This document shows positions 23,917 to 35,236 of a stretch of DNA of 42,186 bases, piece after piece. The translations under genes and the position numbers were made by a program. Each line of letters starts with the position of its first letter. Position 1 is the stretch's first letter. The stretch comes from Pseudomonas fuscovaginae SE-1 (GTDB taxonomy: Bacteria; Pseudomonadota; Gammaproteobacteria; Pseudomonadales; Pseudomonadaceae): assembly GCF_000364705.1 (NCBI RefSeq), contig NZ_AQOH01000323.1, positions 1-42,186 on the forward strand, read 5' to 3'. The notes below the pieces were generated by a model. That model was not told the DNA's origin. It saw only the letters and a program-made list of their open reading frames with translations, and searched no databases.

Positions 23917-24993
23917 ATGCGCGATCGGTTGTTGGCAGCGGAAAAGGTCAAGGCCATCGATTGGTGCCAGGGGACCTTGCGCCTGCTCGATCAGCGTATC
24001 CTGCCGTTCGAGCAGAACTGGCTGGACTGCGCCAGCGCCGTGGCGGTCGCCGAGGCGATTCGGGCGATGGCCGTGCGTGGCGCCCCGGCCATCGGTATCT
24101 GTGCGGCCTATGGCGTGGTGCTGGCGGCGCGGGCCCGGCTGGCCGAAGGTGGCGACTGGGCGGCGGCGCTGGAGGAGGATTTCGCCTTGCTGGCCGCTTC
24201 ACGTCCGGCTGCGGACAGCCTGTCCTGGGCGCTCGGGCGCATGCGCGAGCGGCTGGGGCGGCTCCGTGAGGGCGCCGATCCGCTGGCGGCGCTGGAGGCC
24301 GAGGCCATCGCCATCCACGACAGTGATCGCGAAGCCAACCTGACCATGGCGCAATGGGGTGTCGAGCTGATTCGCAAGCACCAGGGCAACGCCCAGGCGA
24401 TTCTCACCCATTGCAATACCGGGGCTTTGGCCACCGGTGGTTTTGGCACGGCGCTGGGGGTGATTCGCGGCGCCTTCGTCGAGGGCATGGTCGAGCGGGT
24501 CTATGTCGATGAGACCCGGCCCTGGCTCCAGGGCTCGCGCCTGACCGCCTGGGCGCTGGCCAGCGAAGGCATTCCGGTGACCGTGAGCGCCGACTCGGCC
24601 GCCGCCCATGTCATGAAGGCCAGGGGCGTCACCTGGGTCGTCATCGGTGCCGACCGCATCGCCGCCAATGGTGATGTGGCGAGCAAGATCGGCACTTATC
24701 AGTTGGCTGTCTGTGCCATGCACCATGGCGTGCGCTTCATGGTGGTGGCGGCGAGCTCGACCATCGACCTGGCGCTGGCCAGCGGAGAGGAAATCGTCCT
24801 GGAGGAGCATGAGGGTGACGAGTTGCTGGGGGCTGGCGGCAAGCGGCTCGATGTCCGGGTGGAGACCTTCAATCCGATCTTCGATGTGACTCCGGCGGAT
24901 TTGATCGATGTCATCGTGACCGAAAAGGGGGTCGTCGAACGACCGGATACCGCCAGGATCGCTCAACTGATGTGCCGCAAGCGCCTGCACTGA
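23917..24993 (+). CDS. mtnA: S-methyl-5-thioribose-1-phosphate isomerase MtnA
   Basis: A 358-residue enzyme of methionine salvage that isomerises methylthioribose-1-P to methylthioribulose-1-P. Recognisable parts are AIRAMAVRGAPAIGICAAYG, the catalytic cysteine in ILTHCNTGALATGGFGTAL, DETRPWLQGSRLTAWAL, and the catalytic aspartate in VVIGADRIAANGDVASKIGT. ATG 23917 follows GGAGTGAG. Divergent placement opposite the MTA deaminase fits a shared pathway for recycling the methylthioadenosine left by polyamine and homoserine-lactone synthesis. It is followed by a small hairpin before the gyrA leader. Confidence 0.95.
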   Translation: MRDRLLAAEKVKAIDWCQGTLRLLDQRILPFEQNWLDCASAVAVAEAIRAMAVRGAPAIGICAAYGVVLAARARLAEGGDWAAALEEDFALLAASRPAADSLSWALGRMRERLGRLREGADPLAALEAEAIAIHDSDREANLTMAQWGVELIRKHQGNAQAILTHCNTGALATGGFGTALGVIRGAFVEGMVERVYVDETRPWLQGSRLTAWALASEGIPVTVSADSAAAHVMKARGVTWVVIGADRIAANGDVASKIGTYQLAVCAMHHGVRFMVVAASSTIDLALASGEEIVLEEHEGDELLGAGGKRLDVRVETFNPIFDVTPADLIDVIVTEKGVVERPDTARIAQLMCRKRLH

Positions 24994-25317
24994 TCCGGTT
25001 TTTCCCGGCCAGCCGGCTTTTTCGGGCGAAAAATACCGGTGTTTTGCTTCTAAGCCCCTCCAGGTGCGCTCTCGAAGGATTTCATTGGTCGCCTGTCTGG
25101 TTCCTTGTGTATCCAGGGATAGGTGCGTGGCGGCGATTGTGATAACATCCGGCGGTTTCCAGGGTTGCCCGAACCGGCTGCCCTTACTGCGCAGATCCAT
25201 GGCATAACTCGTTGATTTGTCGTAAGTCGCTGCCAGGCACCAGGTCGGCAGCGGCAAGCTTCGTTCGTCCCATATGGATGTGACGAAGTTTCACCAGAAA
25301 AAGGAATCAGGCTTCTC
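24994..25317 (+). promoter_or_regulatory. mtnA-gyrA intergenic region / gyrA leader
   Basis: This 324-base gap has no supportable gene. Just after mtnA, CCGGC/GCCGG (25005-25016) followed by CTTTTT may be a weak terminator. A TG-extended -10-like TGTGATAAC (25138-25146) is a possible gyrA promoter element, giving a leader of about 165 bases; no convincing -35 is seen. The gyrA ribosome site is probably AAGGAAT at about 25301-25307. Confidence 0.4.
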
Positions 25318-28116
<2,799 letters not shown>

Positions 28117-28298
28117 TTAAACGCCTGCGCCTGACGTTGTAGCTTGTAGGGCAACCCATCGTTGGACGGTGGGGCGTGATCGAACGCGGAGCGGTCGTTG
28201 TCGGACCGCTTTGTCGTGTCAGGAGTATCGAGATTGTTCCTGCAGGGTGCCGGGCAGGCCTGGCGGCATGTATATCTTCAAGCATAGCGAGAGTGGAT

Positions 28299-29384
28299 GT
28301 GAGCAAACGAGCCTATAACTTCTGCGCAGGTCCTGCTGCGCTGCCTGAAGCTGTCCTGTTGCGTGCCCAGTCGGAGTTGCTGGACTGGCAAGGCAAGGGG
28401 CTGTCGGTCATGGAAATGAGCCATCGCAGCGATGAGTTCGTCTCCATCGCCGAGCGGGCCGAGCAGGATCTGCGCGATCTGCTGGATATCCCCTCGAACT
28501 ACAAGGTGCTGTTCCTGCAGGGCGGCGCCAGCCAGCAGTTTGCCCAGGTCGCGTTGAACCTGCTGCCGGAAACCGGCAAGGCCGACTACATCGAGACCGG
28601 TATCTGGTCGAAGAAGGCCATCGAGGAAGCTTCGCGTTTCGGTAACGTCAACGTCGCCGCCAGCGCCAAGGCCTATGACTACTTCGCCATCCCGGGTCAG
28701 AACGAGTGGAAGCTGACGAAAGACGCGGCCTATGTTCACTACGTCTCGAACGAGACCATCGGTGGCCTGGAGTTCGACTGGATTCCAGAAACCGGCGACG
28801 TGCCACTGGTCACCGACATGTCTTCGAACATTCTCTCGCGCGCCGTGGACATTTCCCGCTTCGGCATGATCTATGCCGGTGCGCAGAAGAACATCGGCCC
28901 GAGCGGCATTGTCGTCAATATCGTTCGTGAAGACCTGCTGGGTCGTGCCCGCTCGATCTGTCCGACCATGCTCGACTACAAGGTCGCGGCCGACAACGGT
29001 TCGATGTATAACACCCCGCCGACCCTGGCCTGGTACCTGTCGGGCCTGGTGTTCCAGTGGCTCAAGGAGCAGGGGGGGGTCGAGGCCATCGGCAAGCTCA
29101 ACGACCTCAAACAGCGCACGCTGTATGACTTCATCGACGCCAGCGGCCTCTACAGCAACCCGGTCAACAAGAGCAACCGCTCGTGGATGAACGTGCCGTT
29201 CCGTCTGGCTGACGATCGCCTGGATAAGCCGTTCCTGGCCGGTGCCGACGCTCGTGGTCTGCTGAACCTCAAGGGGCACCGCTCCGTGGGGGGCATGCGT
29301 GCCTCCATCTACAACGCCGTGGGTATCGATGCGGTCAACGCATTGGTCGCCTACATGGCGGAGTTCGAGAAGGAGCACGGCTGA
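28299..29384 (+). CDS. serC: Phosphoserine aminotransferase SerC
   Basis: A 361-residue PLP enzyme that makes 3-phosphoserine (and the pyridoxine precursor phosphohydroxythreonine) by transamination with glutamate. The family N-terminus is KRAYNFCAGPAALPE; the PLP lysine is in IYAGAQKNIGPSGIV and substrate-binding parts in SHRSDEF and FLQGGASQQFAQV. I chose GTG 28299, giving MSKRAYNF; an upstream in-frame extension from 28176 does not look like the family. The stop overlaps the pheA ATG by one base, so the two genes are translationally coupled. Confidence 0.96.
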   Translation: MSKRAYNFCAGPAALPEAVLLRAQSELLDWQGKGLSVMEMSHRSDEFVSIAERAEQDLRDLLDIPSNYKVLFLQGGASQQFAQVALNLLPETGKADYIETGIWSKKAIEEASRFGNVNVAASAKAYDYFAIPGQNEWKLTKDAAYVHYVSNETIGGLEFDWIPETGDVPLVTDMSSNILSRAVDISRFGMIYAGAQKNIGPSGIVVNIVREDLLGRARSICPTMLDYKVAADNGSMYNTPPTLAWYLSGLVFQWLKEQGGVEAIGKLNDLKQRTLYDFIDASGLYSNPVNKSNRSWMNVPFRLADDRLDKPFLAGADARGLLNLKGHRSVGGMRASIYNAVGIDAVNALVAYMAEFEKEHG

Positions 29385-30478
29385 TGGCTGAACAGGAACT
29401 CAAGGCGCTGCGCCTGCGCATCGACAGTCTCGACGAGAAGATCCTCGAGCTGATCAGCGAGCGCGCCCGCTGCGCCCAGGAAGTCGCACGGGTCAAGATG
29501 GGCTCGCTGGCCGAGGGCGAAGTACCGGTGTTCTATCGCCCCGAGCGTGAGGCGCAGGTGCTCAAGCGCGTCATGGAGCGCAACCAGGGGCCGCTGGGCA
29601 ACGAGGAGATGGCGCGGCTGTTCCGCGAAATCATGTCCTCCTGCCTGGCACTGGAGCAGCCACTGAAAGTGGCCTACCTGGGCCCCGAGGGGACCTTCAC
29701 TCAGGCGGCGGCGATGAAGCACTTCGGCCATGCGGTGATCAGCAAGCCGATGGCGGCGATCGACGAGGTGTTCCGCGAGGTGGCCGCCGGCGCGGTGAAC
29801 TTCGGCGTGGTGCCGGTGGAAAACTCCACCGAGGGTGCGGTCAACCACACCCTCGACAGTTTCCTCGAACACGACATGGTGATCTGCGGCGAAGTCGAGC
29901 TGCGCATCCACCACCACCTGCTGGTGGGCGAGAACACCAAGACCGACAGCATCAGCCGTATCTACTCCCACGCCCAGTCCCTGGCCCAGTGCCGCAAGTG
30001 GCTGGACGCCCACTATCCGAATGTCGAGCGCGTGGCGGTGTCGAGCAACGCCGAAGCGGCGAAGCGGGTCAAGGGTGAGTGGAATTCGGCGGCGATCGCC
30101 GGTGATATGGCGGCTGGCCTGTACGGCCTGACCCGCCTGGCCGAGAAGATCGAGGACCGTCCGGACAACTCCACGCGGTTCCTGATGATCGGCAACCAGG
30201 AAGTGCCACCGACCGGCGACGACAAGACTTCGATCATCGTCTCCATGAGCAACAAGCCGGGTGCGCTGCATGAGTTGCTGGTGCCGTTCCATGACAACGG
30301 TATCGACCTGACGCGCATCGAAACCCGGCCTTCGCGCAGCGGCAAGTGGACCTACGTCTTCTTCATCGACTTCGTCGGCCACCACCGCGACCCGCTGGTC
30401 AAGGGTGTGCTGGAGAAGATCAGCCAGGAGGCGGTAGCGCTCAAGGTGCTGGGCTCCTACCCGAAAGCGGTTCTCTAA
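29384..30478 (+). CDS. pheA: Bifunctional chorismate mutase / prephenate dehydratase PheA
   Basis: A 364-residue bifunctional enzyme converting chorismate to prephenate and then phenylpyruvate. Residues 1 to about 85 are an AroQ chorismate mutase (LRLRIDSLDEKILELISERA), about 92-270 the dehydratase (VAYLGPEGTFTQAAAMKHFG, VVPVENSTEGAV, NSTRFLMIG), and about 280-360 a regulatory ACT domain with SNKPGALHELL and IETRPSRSGKWTY, the phenylalanine-binding ESRP-type motif. Feedback inhibition by phenylalanine is therefore expected. Start overlaps the serC stop; hisC follows after ten bases. Confidence 0.96.
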   Translation: MAEQELKALRLRIDSLDEKILELISERARCAQEVARVKMGSLAEGEVPVFYRPEREAQVLKRVMERNQGPLGNEEMARLFREIMSSCLALEQPLKVAYLGPEGTFTQAAAMKHFGHAVISKPMAAIDEVFREVAAGAVNFGVVPVENSTEGAVNHTLDSFLEHDMVICGEVELRIHHHLLVGENTKTDSISRIYSHAQSLAQCRKWLDAHYPNVERVAVSSNAEAAKRVKGEWNSAAIAGDMAAGLYGLTRLAEKIEDRPDNSTRFLMIGNQEVPPTGDDKTSIIVSMSNKPGALHELLVPFHDNGIDLTRIETRPSRSGKWTYVFFIDFVGHHRDPLVKGVLEKISQEAVALKVLGSYPKAVL

Positions 30479-30488
30479 GGGCGTGAAC

Positions 30489-31601
30489 ATGAGTGGCGAC
30501 TTCCTCGCCCTGGCGCAGCCGGGCGTGCAAAAACTTTCGCCTTACGTTCCGGGCAAGCCCGTGGACGAATTAGCGCGCGAGCTGGATATCGATCCGGCGA
30601 ACATCGTCAAGCTGGCGAGTAACGAAAACCCGTTGGGCGCCAGTCCCAAGGCGCTTTCGGCGATTGCCGATGCGCTGACCGAACTGACCCGCTACCCGGA
30701 TGGCAACGGCTTCGAGCTGAAGCAGCGTCTGTCCGAGCTGTGCGGGGTGCAGGCCAGCCAGGTGACTTTGGGCAACGGTTCCAACGATATTCTCGAACTG
30801 GTTGCCCGGGCCTACCTGGCGCCGGGGCTGAACGCGGTGTTCAGCGAGCATGCTTTCGCGATCTACCCGATCGTGACCCAGGCCGTTTCCGCTGATGCCC
30901 GTGTGGCGCCAGCCAGGGACTTCGGCCATGACCTGCCGGCGATGCTGGCGGCGATCGACGAGAATACCCGGGTGGTGTTCATCGCCAACCCGAACAACCC
31001 GACCGGGACCTGGTTCGGCCCGCAGGCGCTGGAAGCTTTCCTGGCCGCGGTGCCCGAGCAGGTGCTGGTGGTGCTGGACGAGGCGTACATCGAGTACGCC
31101 GAGGGTGATGATCTGCCGAATGGCCTGAATTACCTGGCGAGCTACCCGAACCTGCTGGTCTCGCGCACCTTCTCCAAGGCCTATGGCCTGGCGGCGCTGC
31201 GGGTCGGCTACGGGCTGTCGTCGCCGGCGGTGGCGGATATCCTCAACCGGGTGCGCCAGCCGTTCAACGTCAACAGTCTGGCCCTGGTGGCCGCCTGTGC
31301 CGCGCTGGATGATGTCGAGTACGTGGCGCGCAGTCGCGAGTTGAACGAGGCGGGCATGCAGCAACTGGAAGCCGGCTTCCGCCAGTTGGGGTTGGAGTGG
31401 ATTCCTTCGCGGGCCAACTTCATCGCCGTCGATGTCGGTCGCGATGCCGCTCCGGTCTACCAGGGGTTGCTGCGCGAGGGTGTGATCGTGCGTCCGATCG
31501 GCGGCTACGGACTGCCGCGGCACCTGCGGGTCAGTATCGGCCTGGCCAGTGAAAACAGCCGTCTGCTCGAGGCGCTGGGCAAGGTTCTGGCCCGTGGTTG
31601 A
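30489..31601 (+). CDS. hisC: Histidinol-phosphate / aromatic aminotransferase HisC
   Basis: A 370-residue class I/II aminotransferase with KLASNENPLGASPKAL, NGSNDILELVARAYL, FIANPNNPTGTW and the PLP lysine in SRTFSKAYGLAALRVGYG. It belongs to the HisC2 type found in the Pseudomonas aromatic cluster; its place between pheA and tyrA suggests it transaminates prephenate, phenylpyruvate or hydroxyphenylpyruvate as well as, or instead of, histidinol phosphate. A second hisC is expected in the his operon. Start ATG 30489 with AGGG upstream; GTG 30483 is also in frame. The end overlaps the proposed tyrA GTG start. Confidence 0.93.
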   Translation: MSGDFLALAQPGVQKLSPYVPGKPVDELARELDIDPANIVKLASNENPLGASPKALSAIADALTELTRYPDGNGFELKQRLSELCGVQASQVTLGNGSNDILELVARAYLAPGLNAVFSEHAFAIYPIVTQAVSADARVAPARDFGHDLPAMLAAIDENTRVVFIANPNNPTGTWFGPQALEAFLAAVPEQVLVVLDEAYIEYAEGDDLPNGLNYLASYPNLLVSRTFSKAYGLAALRVGYGLSSPAVADILNRVRQPFNVNSLALVAACAALDDVEYVARSRELNEAGMQQLEAGFRQLGLEWIPSRANFIAVDVGRDAAPVYQGLLREGVIVRPIGGYGLPRHLRVSIGLASENSRLLEALGKVLARG

Positions 31602-32553
31602 TGTCATGCCGATGCAATCTGCGACGCCTATGATCGGCCGCCTGGTGGTGGTCGGTCTTGGGCTTATTGGGGGCTCCTTCGCCAAGGGGCTGCGTGAAAG
31701 TGGCCTGTGTCGGGAAGTGGTAGGGGTCGATCTCAATCCGCAGTCGCGCCGCTTGGCGGTTGAGCTGGGCGTGGTCGATCGCTGCGAGGAAGACCTGGTG
31801 GCGGCGTGCCAGGGGGCTGATGTCATCCAACTGGCGGTGCCGATCCTGGCGATGGAAAAGATGCTCGGCCTGTTGGCGGGCATGGACCTCGGCCAGGCGA
31901 TCCTGACGGACGTCGGCAGCGCCAAGGGCAACGTGGTGCGGGCCGCCGTTGAAGCGTTCGGTGCCATGCCGGTGCGGTTCGTGCCCGGCCATCCGATTGC
32001 CGGGTCCGAGCAGAGTGGGGTGGAGGCTTCCAACGCCAGGCTGTTCCGGCGGCACAAGGTGATCCTCACGCCGCTGGCCGGGACCGATGCGGATGCGGTG
32101 GCGACGGTCGACGCGCTCTGGCGTGCGCTGGGCGCGGATGTCGAGCAGATGGACGTCGGGCGGCACGATGAGGTGCTGGCGGCGACCAGTCACCTGCCGC
32201 ACCTGCTGGCCTTCGGCCTGGTCGATTCGCTGGCCAAGCGCAACGAGAACCTGGAGATCTTCCGTTACGCCGCAGGCGGCTTCCGTGACTTCACGCGAAT
32301 CGCCGGCAGCGACCCGGTCATGTGGCACGATATCTTCCTGGCCAACCGCGATGCGGTCCTGCGTGCGCTGGACACCTTCCGCGGCGACCTGGACGTCCTG
32401 CGCGATGCCGTCGACGCGGGTGACGGGCATCAACTGCTGGATGTGTTCAAGCGGGCCCAGGCGGCTCGCGAACATTTCGGCAGGATCTTGGCCCGCCGGG
32501 CCCGCAAGGACACAATGAACGTCAACGATGATCAGAAAGAGGCTCAGTCGTGA
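31594..32553 (+). CDS. tyrA: Prephenate/arogenate dehydrogenase TyrA, lacking the usual AroA fusion
   Basis: A dehydrogenase of about 319 residues making 4-hydroxyphenylpyruvate (or tyrosine from arogenate) with NAD. Recognisable parts: the Rossmann loop VVGLGLIGGSFAKGLRE, TDVGSAKG, GHPIAGSEQSGVEA, and FRDFTRIAGSDPVMWHDI. In most Pseudomonas this domain continues into EPSP synthase (AroA, about 430 more residues). Here the frame stops shortly after ILARRARKDTMNVND, which resembles the TyrA-AroA linker, and the stop overlaps the cmk start. Possible starts are GTG 31594 (AAGG nine bases upstream, overlapping hisC), ATG 31606, ATG 31612 and ATG 31630. Confidence 0.93.
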   Translation: MVDVMPMQSATPMIGRLVVVGLGLIGGSFAKGLRESGLCREVVGVDLNPQSRRLAVELGVVDRCEEDLVAACQGADVIQLAVPILAMEKMLGLLAGMDLGQAILTDVGSAKGNVVRAAVEAFGAMPVRFVPGHPIAGSEQSGVEASNARLFRRHKVILTPLAGTDADAVATVDALWRALGADVEQMDVGRHDEVLAATSHLPHLLAFGLVDSLAKRNENLEIFRYAAGGFRDFTRIAGSDPVMWHDIFLANRDAVLRALDTFRGDLDVLRDAVDAGDGHQLLDVFKRAQAAREHFGRILARRARKDTMNVNDDQKEAQS

Positions 32554-33239
32554 ATATTCAAGCTCCAGTCATCGCCATCGACGGACCTAGCGGCTCGGGC
32601 AAGGGCACCATCGCCGGCCTGCTGGCCAAGCGCCTGGGTTGGTGTCTGCTGGACTCCGGCGCGCTTTACCGGTTGCTGGCCTTCGCCGCGCGCAATCATG
32701 GCGTCGACCTGACCAACGAGGAATCCCTCAAGTTGCTGGCCGCGCATCTCGATGTGCAGTTCATCGGTGCGACCGACGGTCAGCCGGAGCGCATCATCCT
32801 GGAAGGGGATGACGTCACCCAGGACATCCGCAACGAGTCGATCGGTGCCGGTGCGTCCCAGGTCGCTTCCCTGCCGGCGGTGCGCGATGCGCTGCTGCAA
32901 CGCCAGCGGGCATTTCGCGAGGCGCCCGGGCTGGTGGCCGACGGTCGCGACATGGGCACCGTGGTGTTTCCCGATGCGCCGTTGAAGATCTTCCTCACCG
33001 CCAGCTCCGAGGAGCGTGCCCGTCGTCGCTACTTGCAGTTGAAGGCCAAGGGCGATGATGTTAGTCTGTCGAGTCTGCTGGATGAGATCCGTGCGCGCGA
33101 TGAGCGCGATACCCAGCGAGCGGTGGCCCCGCTCAAGCCGGCGGCCGACGCCATACAGCTGGATTCCACGGAGTTGTCCATCGAGCAGGTGCTGGAACGC
33201 ATCATGAGCGAGATCGCCATTCGCGATATCGCCGGGTGA
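32550..33239 (+). CDS. cmk: Cytidylate kinase
   Basis: A 229-residue kinase phosphorylating CMP and dCMP. It has the P-loop IDGPSGSGKGTIAGLLAKRLGW, the LDSGALYRLLAFAA substrate segment and the GRDMGTVVFPDAPLKIFLTAS motif. GTG 32550 gives the family start MNIQAPVIAIDG; the ribosome site AGAGG (32538-32542) lies inside the last codons of tyrA, and the tyrA stop overlaps the start by three bases. Placement directly before rpsA is conserved in proteobacteria. Confidence 0.96.
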   Translation: MNIQAPVIAIDGPSGSGKGTIAGLLAKRLGWCLLDSGALYRLLAFAARNHGVDLTNEESLKLLAAHLDVQFIGATDGQPERIILEGDDVTQDIRNESIGAGASQVASLPAVRDALLQRQRAFREAPGLVADGRDMGTVVFPDAPLKIFLTASSEERARRRYLQLKAKGDDVSLSSLLDEIRARDERDTQRAVAPLKPAADAIQLDSTELSIEQVLERIMSEIAIRDIAG

Positions 33240-33358
33240 CCAAGAGGGGTGCAGGGGACCAGTCATAGTCCTGCATGGCCTCTTTATATGAACGTAACCC
33301 ACATCGTCTGGGGTGTGGCAGATGGGCGTATTCTTCGCCCTCATCAACAGGAATTAAA
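33240..33358 (+). promoter_or_regulatory. rpsA leader region with hairpin
   Basis: The 119-base gap before rpsA contains GGGCG/CGCCC (33324-33328 and 33336-33340, loop TATTCTT), possibly extended by GAT/ATC, about 15 bases before the start codon, and a weaker stem TGCAGG..CCTGCA near 33250-33277. S1 autorepresses its own mRNA in E. coli through leader hairpins that present an unusual ribosome site; this leader could serve the same role. That is inference from position. Confidence 0.4.
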
Positions 33359-35044
33359 ATGAGCGAAAGCTTTGCGGAACTCTTTGAAGAGAGCTTGAAG
33401 ACCCTGAATCTTCAGGCTGGTTCGATCATCACCGGTGTTATCGTTGATATCGATTACCAAGCTCGTTGGGTAACTGTCCACGCTGGTCTGAAGTCTGAAG
33501 CTCTGATCCCGCTGGAACAGTTCTACACCGATGCTGGCGAACTGAACATCAACGTCGGTGACGAAGTTCACGTGGCGCTGGATTCGGTTGAAGATGGCTT
33601 TGGTGAAACCAAGCTGTCCCGTGAAAAAGCCAAGCGCGCTGAATGCTGGATCGTTCTGGAAGCAGCCTTCGCAGCCGAGGAAGTGGTCAAGGGCGTTATC
33701 AACGGTAAGGTTAAGGGCGGCTTCACTGTCGACGTTAACGGCATCCGTGCGTTCCTGCCAGGTTCCCTGGTTGACGTCCGTCCAGTGCGCGACACCACGC
33801 ACCTGGAAGGCAAAGAGCTCGAGTTCAAGGTCATCAAGCTCGACCAGAAACGCAACAACGTTGTCGTTTCCCGCCGCAGCGTCCTGGAAGCCGAGAACTC
33901 CGCCGAGCGTGAAGCTCTGCTGGAATCCCTGCAGGAAGGCCAGCAGGTCAAGGGTATCGTCAAGAACCTCACCGACTACGGTGCATTCGTTGATCTGGGC
34001 GGCGTCGATGGCCTGCTGCACATCACCGACATGGCCTGGAAGCGCATCAAGCATCCATCGGAAATCGTCAACGTTGGCGACGAGATCGATGTCAAGGTTC
34101 TGAAGTACGATCGCGAGCGCAATCGTGTTTCCCTGGGCCTGAAGCAACTGGGCGAAGACCCATGGGTTGCCATCAAGGCTCGCTACCCGGAAAGCACCCG
34201 CGTGACCGCGCGTGTCACCAACCTGACCGACTACGGCTGCTTCGCTGAGCTGGAAGAAGGCGTTGAAGGCCTGGTGCACGTTTCGGAAATGGACTGGACC
34301 AACAAGAACATCCATCCTTCGAAAGTCGTACAAGTCGGCGACGAAGTGGAAGTCATGGTTCTGGACATCGACGAAGAGCGTCGTCGTATCTCCCTGGGTA
34401 TCAAGCAGTGCAAGTCGAACCCATGGGAAGACTTCTCTGGCCAGTTCAACAAGGGCGACAAGATCTCCGGTACCATCAAGTCGATCACCGATTTCGGTAT
34501 CTTCATCGGTCTGGACGGCGGCATCGACGGCCTGGTTCACCTGTCGGACATCTCCTGGAACGAAGTCGGCGAAGAAGCCGTACGTCGCTTCAAGAAGGGC
34601 GACGAGCTGGACACCGTCATCCTGTCGGTTGACCCAGAGCGTGAGCGCATCTCCCTGGGCATCAAGCAGCTGGAAAGCGATCCGTTCTCCGAGTACGTCT
34701 CGGTCAACGACAAAGGCGCTGTTGTCAAAGGCACTGTGAAAGAAGTTGACGCCAAAGGCGCCATCGTCGTTCTGGCCGACGATATCGAAGCGACTCTGAA
34801 AGCCTCCGAAATCAGCCGTGACCGCGTTGAAGACGCGCGTAACGTCCTGAAAGAAGGCGAAGAAGTAGAAGCCAAGATCATCAGCGTTGATCGTAAGAGC
34901 CGCGTCATCCAGCTCTCGATCAAGTCGAAAGACGTTGAAGACGAGAAAGAAGCCATCCAGAGCCTGAAAGCCGCTCCGGAAGGTGAAGCAGCTGACACCA
35001 CCATGGCTGCTCTGCTGCGTCAAGCAATGGCCAAGCAGAACTGA
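33359..35044 (+). CDS. rpsA: 30S ribosomal protein S1
   Basis: A 561-residue protein with six S1 RNA-binding repeats. The N-terminal repeat is the ribosome-binding type (GSIITGVIVDIDYQARWVTV); the later repeats are close copies (e.g. VKNLTDYGAFVDLGGVDGLLH, VTNLTDYGCFAELEEGVEGLVH, IKSITDFGIFIGLDGGIDGLVH). It brings mRNAs to the 30S subunit. Codon use is that of a highly expressed gene (many GTT, GCT, GAA), visibly different from its neighbours. ATG 33359 follows ACAGGA. A canonical terminator lies immediately downstream. Confidence 0.98.
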   Translation: MSESFAELFEESLKTLNLQAGSIITGVIVDIDYQARWVTVHAGLKSEALIPLEQFYTDAGELNINVGDEVHVALDSVEDGFGETKLSREKAKRAECWIVLEAAFAAEEVVKGVINGKVKGGFTVDVNGIRAFLPGSLVDVRPVRDTTHLEGKELEFKVIKLDQKRNNVVVSRRSVLEAENSAEREALLESLQEGQQVKGIVKNLTDYGAFVDLGGVDGLLHITDMAWKRIKHPSEIVNVGDEIDVKVLKYDRERNRVSLGLKQLGEDPWVAIKARYPESTRVTARVTNLTDYGCFAELEEGVEGLVHVSEMDWTNKNIHPSKVVQVGDEVEVMVLDIDEERRRISLGIKQCKSNPWEDFSGQFNKGDKISGTIKSITDFGIFIGLDGGIDGLVHLSDISWNEVGEEAVRRFKKGDELDTVILSVDPERERISLGIKQLESDPFSEYVSVNDKGAVVKGTVKEVDAKGAIVVLADDIEATLKASEISRDRVEDARNVLKEGEEVEAKIISVDRKSRVIQLSIKSKDVEDEKEAIQSLKAAPEGEAADTTMAALLRQAMAKQN

Positions 35045-35065
35045 GTTCTGTCTGACTGTTGAAAG

Positions 35066-35092
35066 AAAGGGCGACTTCGGTCGCCCTTTTTT
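35066..35092 (+). terminator. Rho-independent terminator of rpsA
   Basis: AAAGGGCGAC, a stable TTCG tetraloop and GTCGCCC are followed by six T (35087-35092). This isolates the cmk-rpsA unit from the lipoprotein and ihfB. Confidence 0.93.
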
Positions 35093-35236
35093 GTGCGCGT
35101 GTTTTGCGCGTATCGCATGCGAAACAAAATCGGACTTGTGGCTGTCACATTCATAGGTGTAAAGATATGGCTGTCTGAGCTGGTCATGCACGCATGGTCA
35201 GGGTTTTCTCAGGGCGTCGCCTTGGTAAGGATGTGA

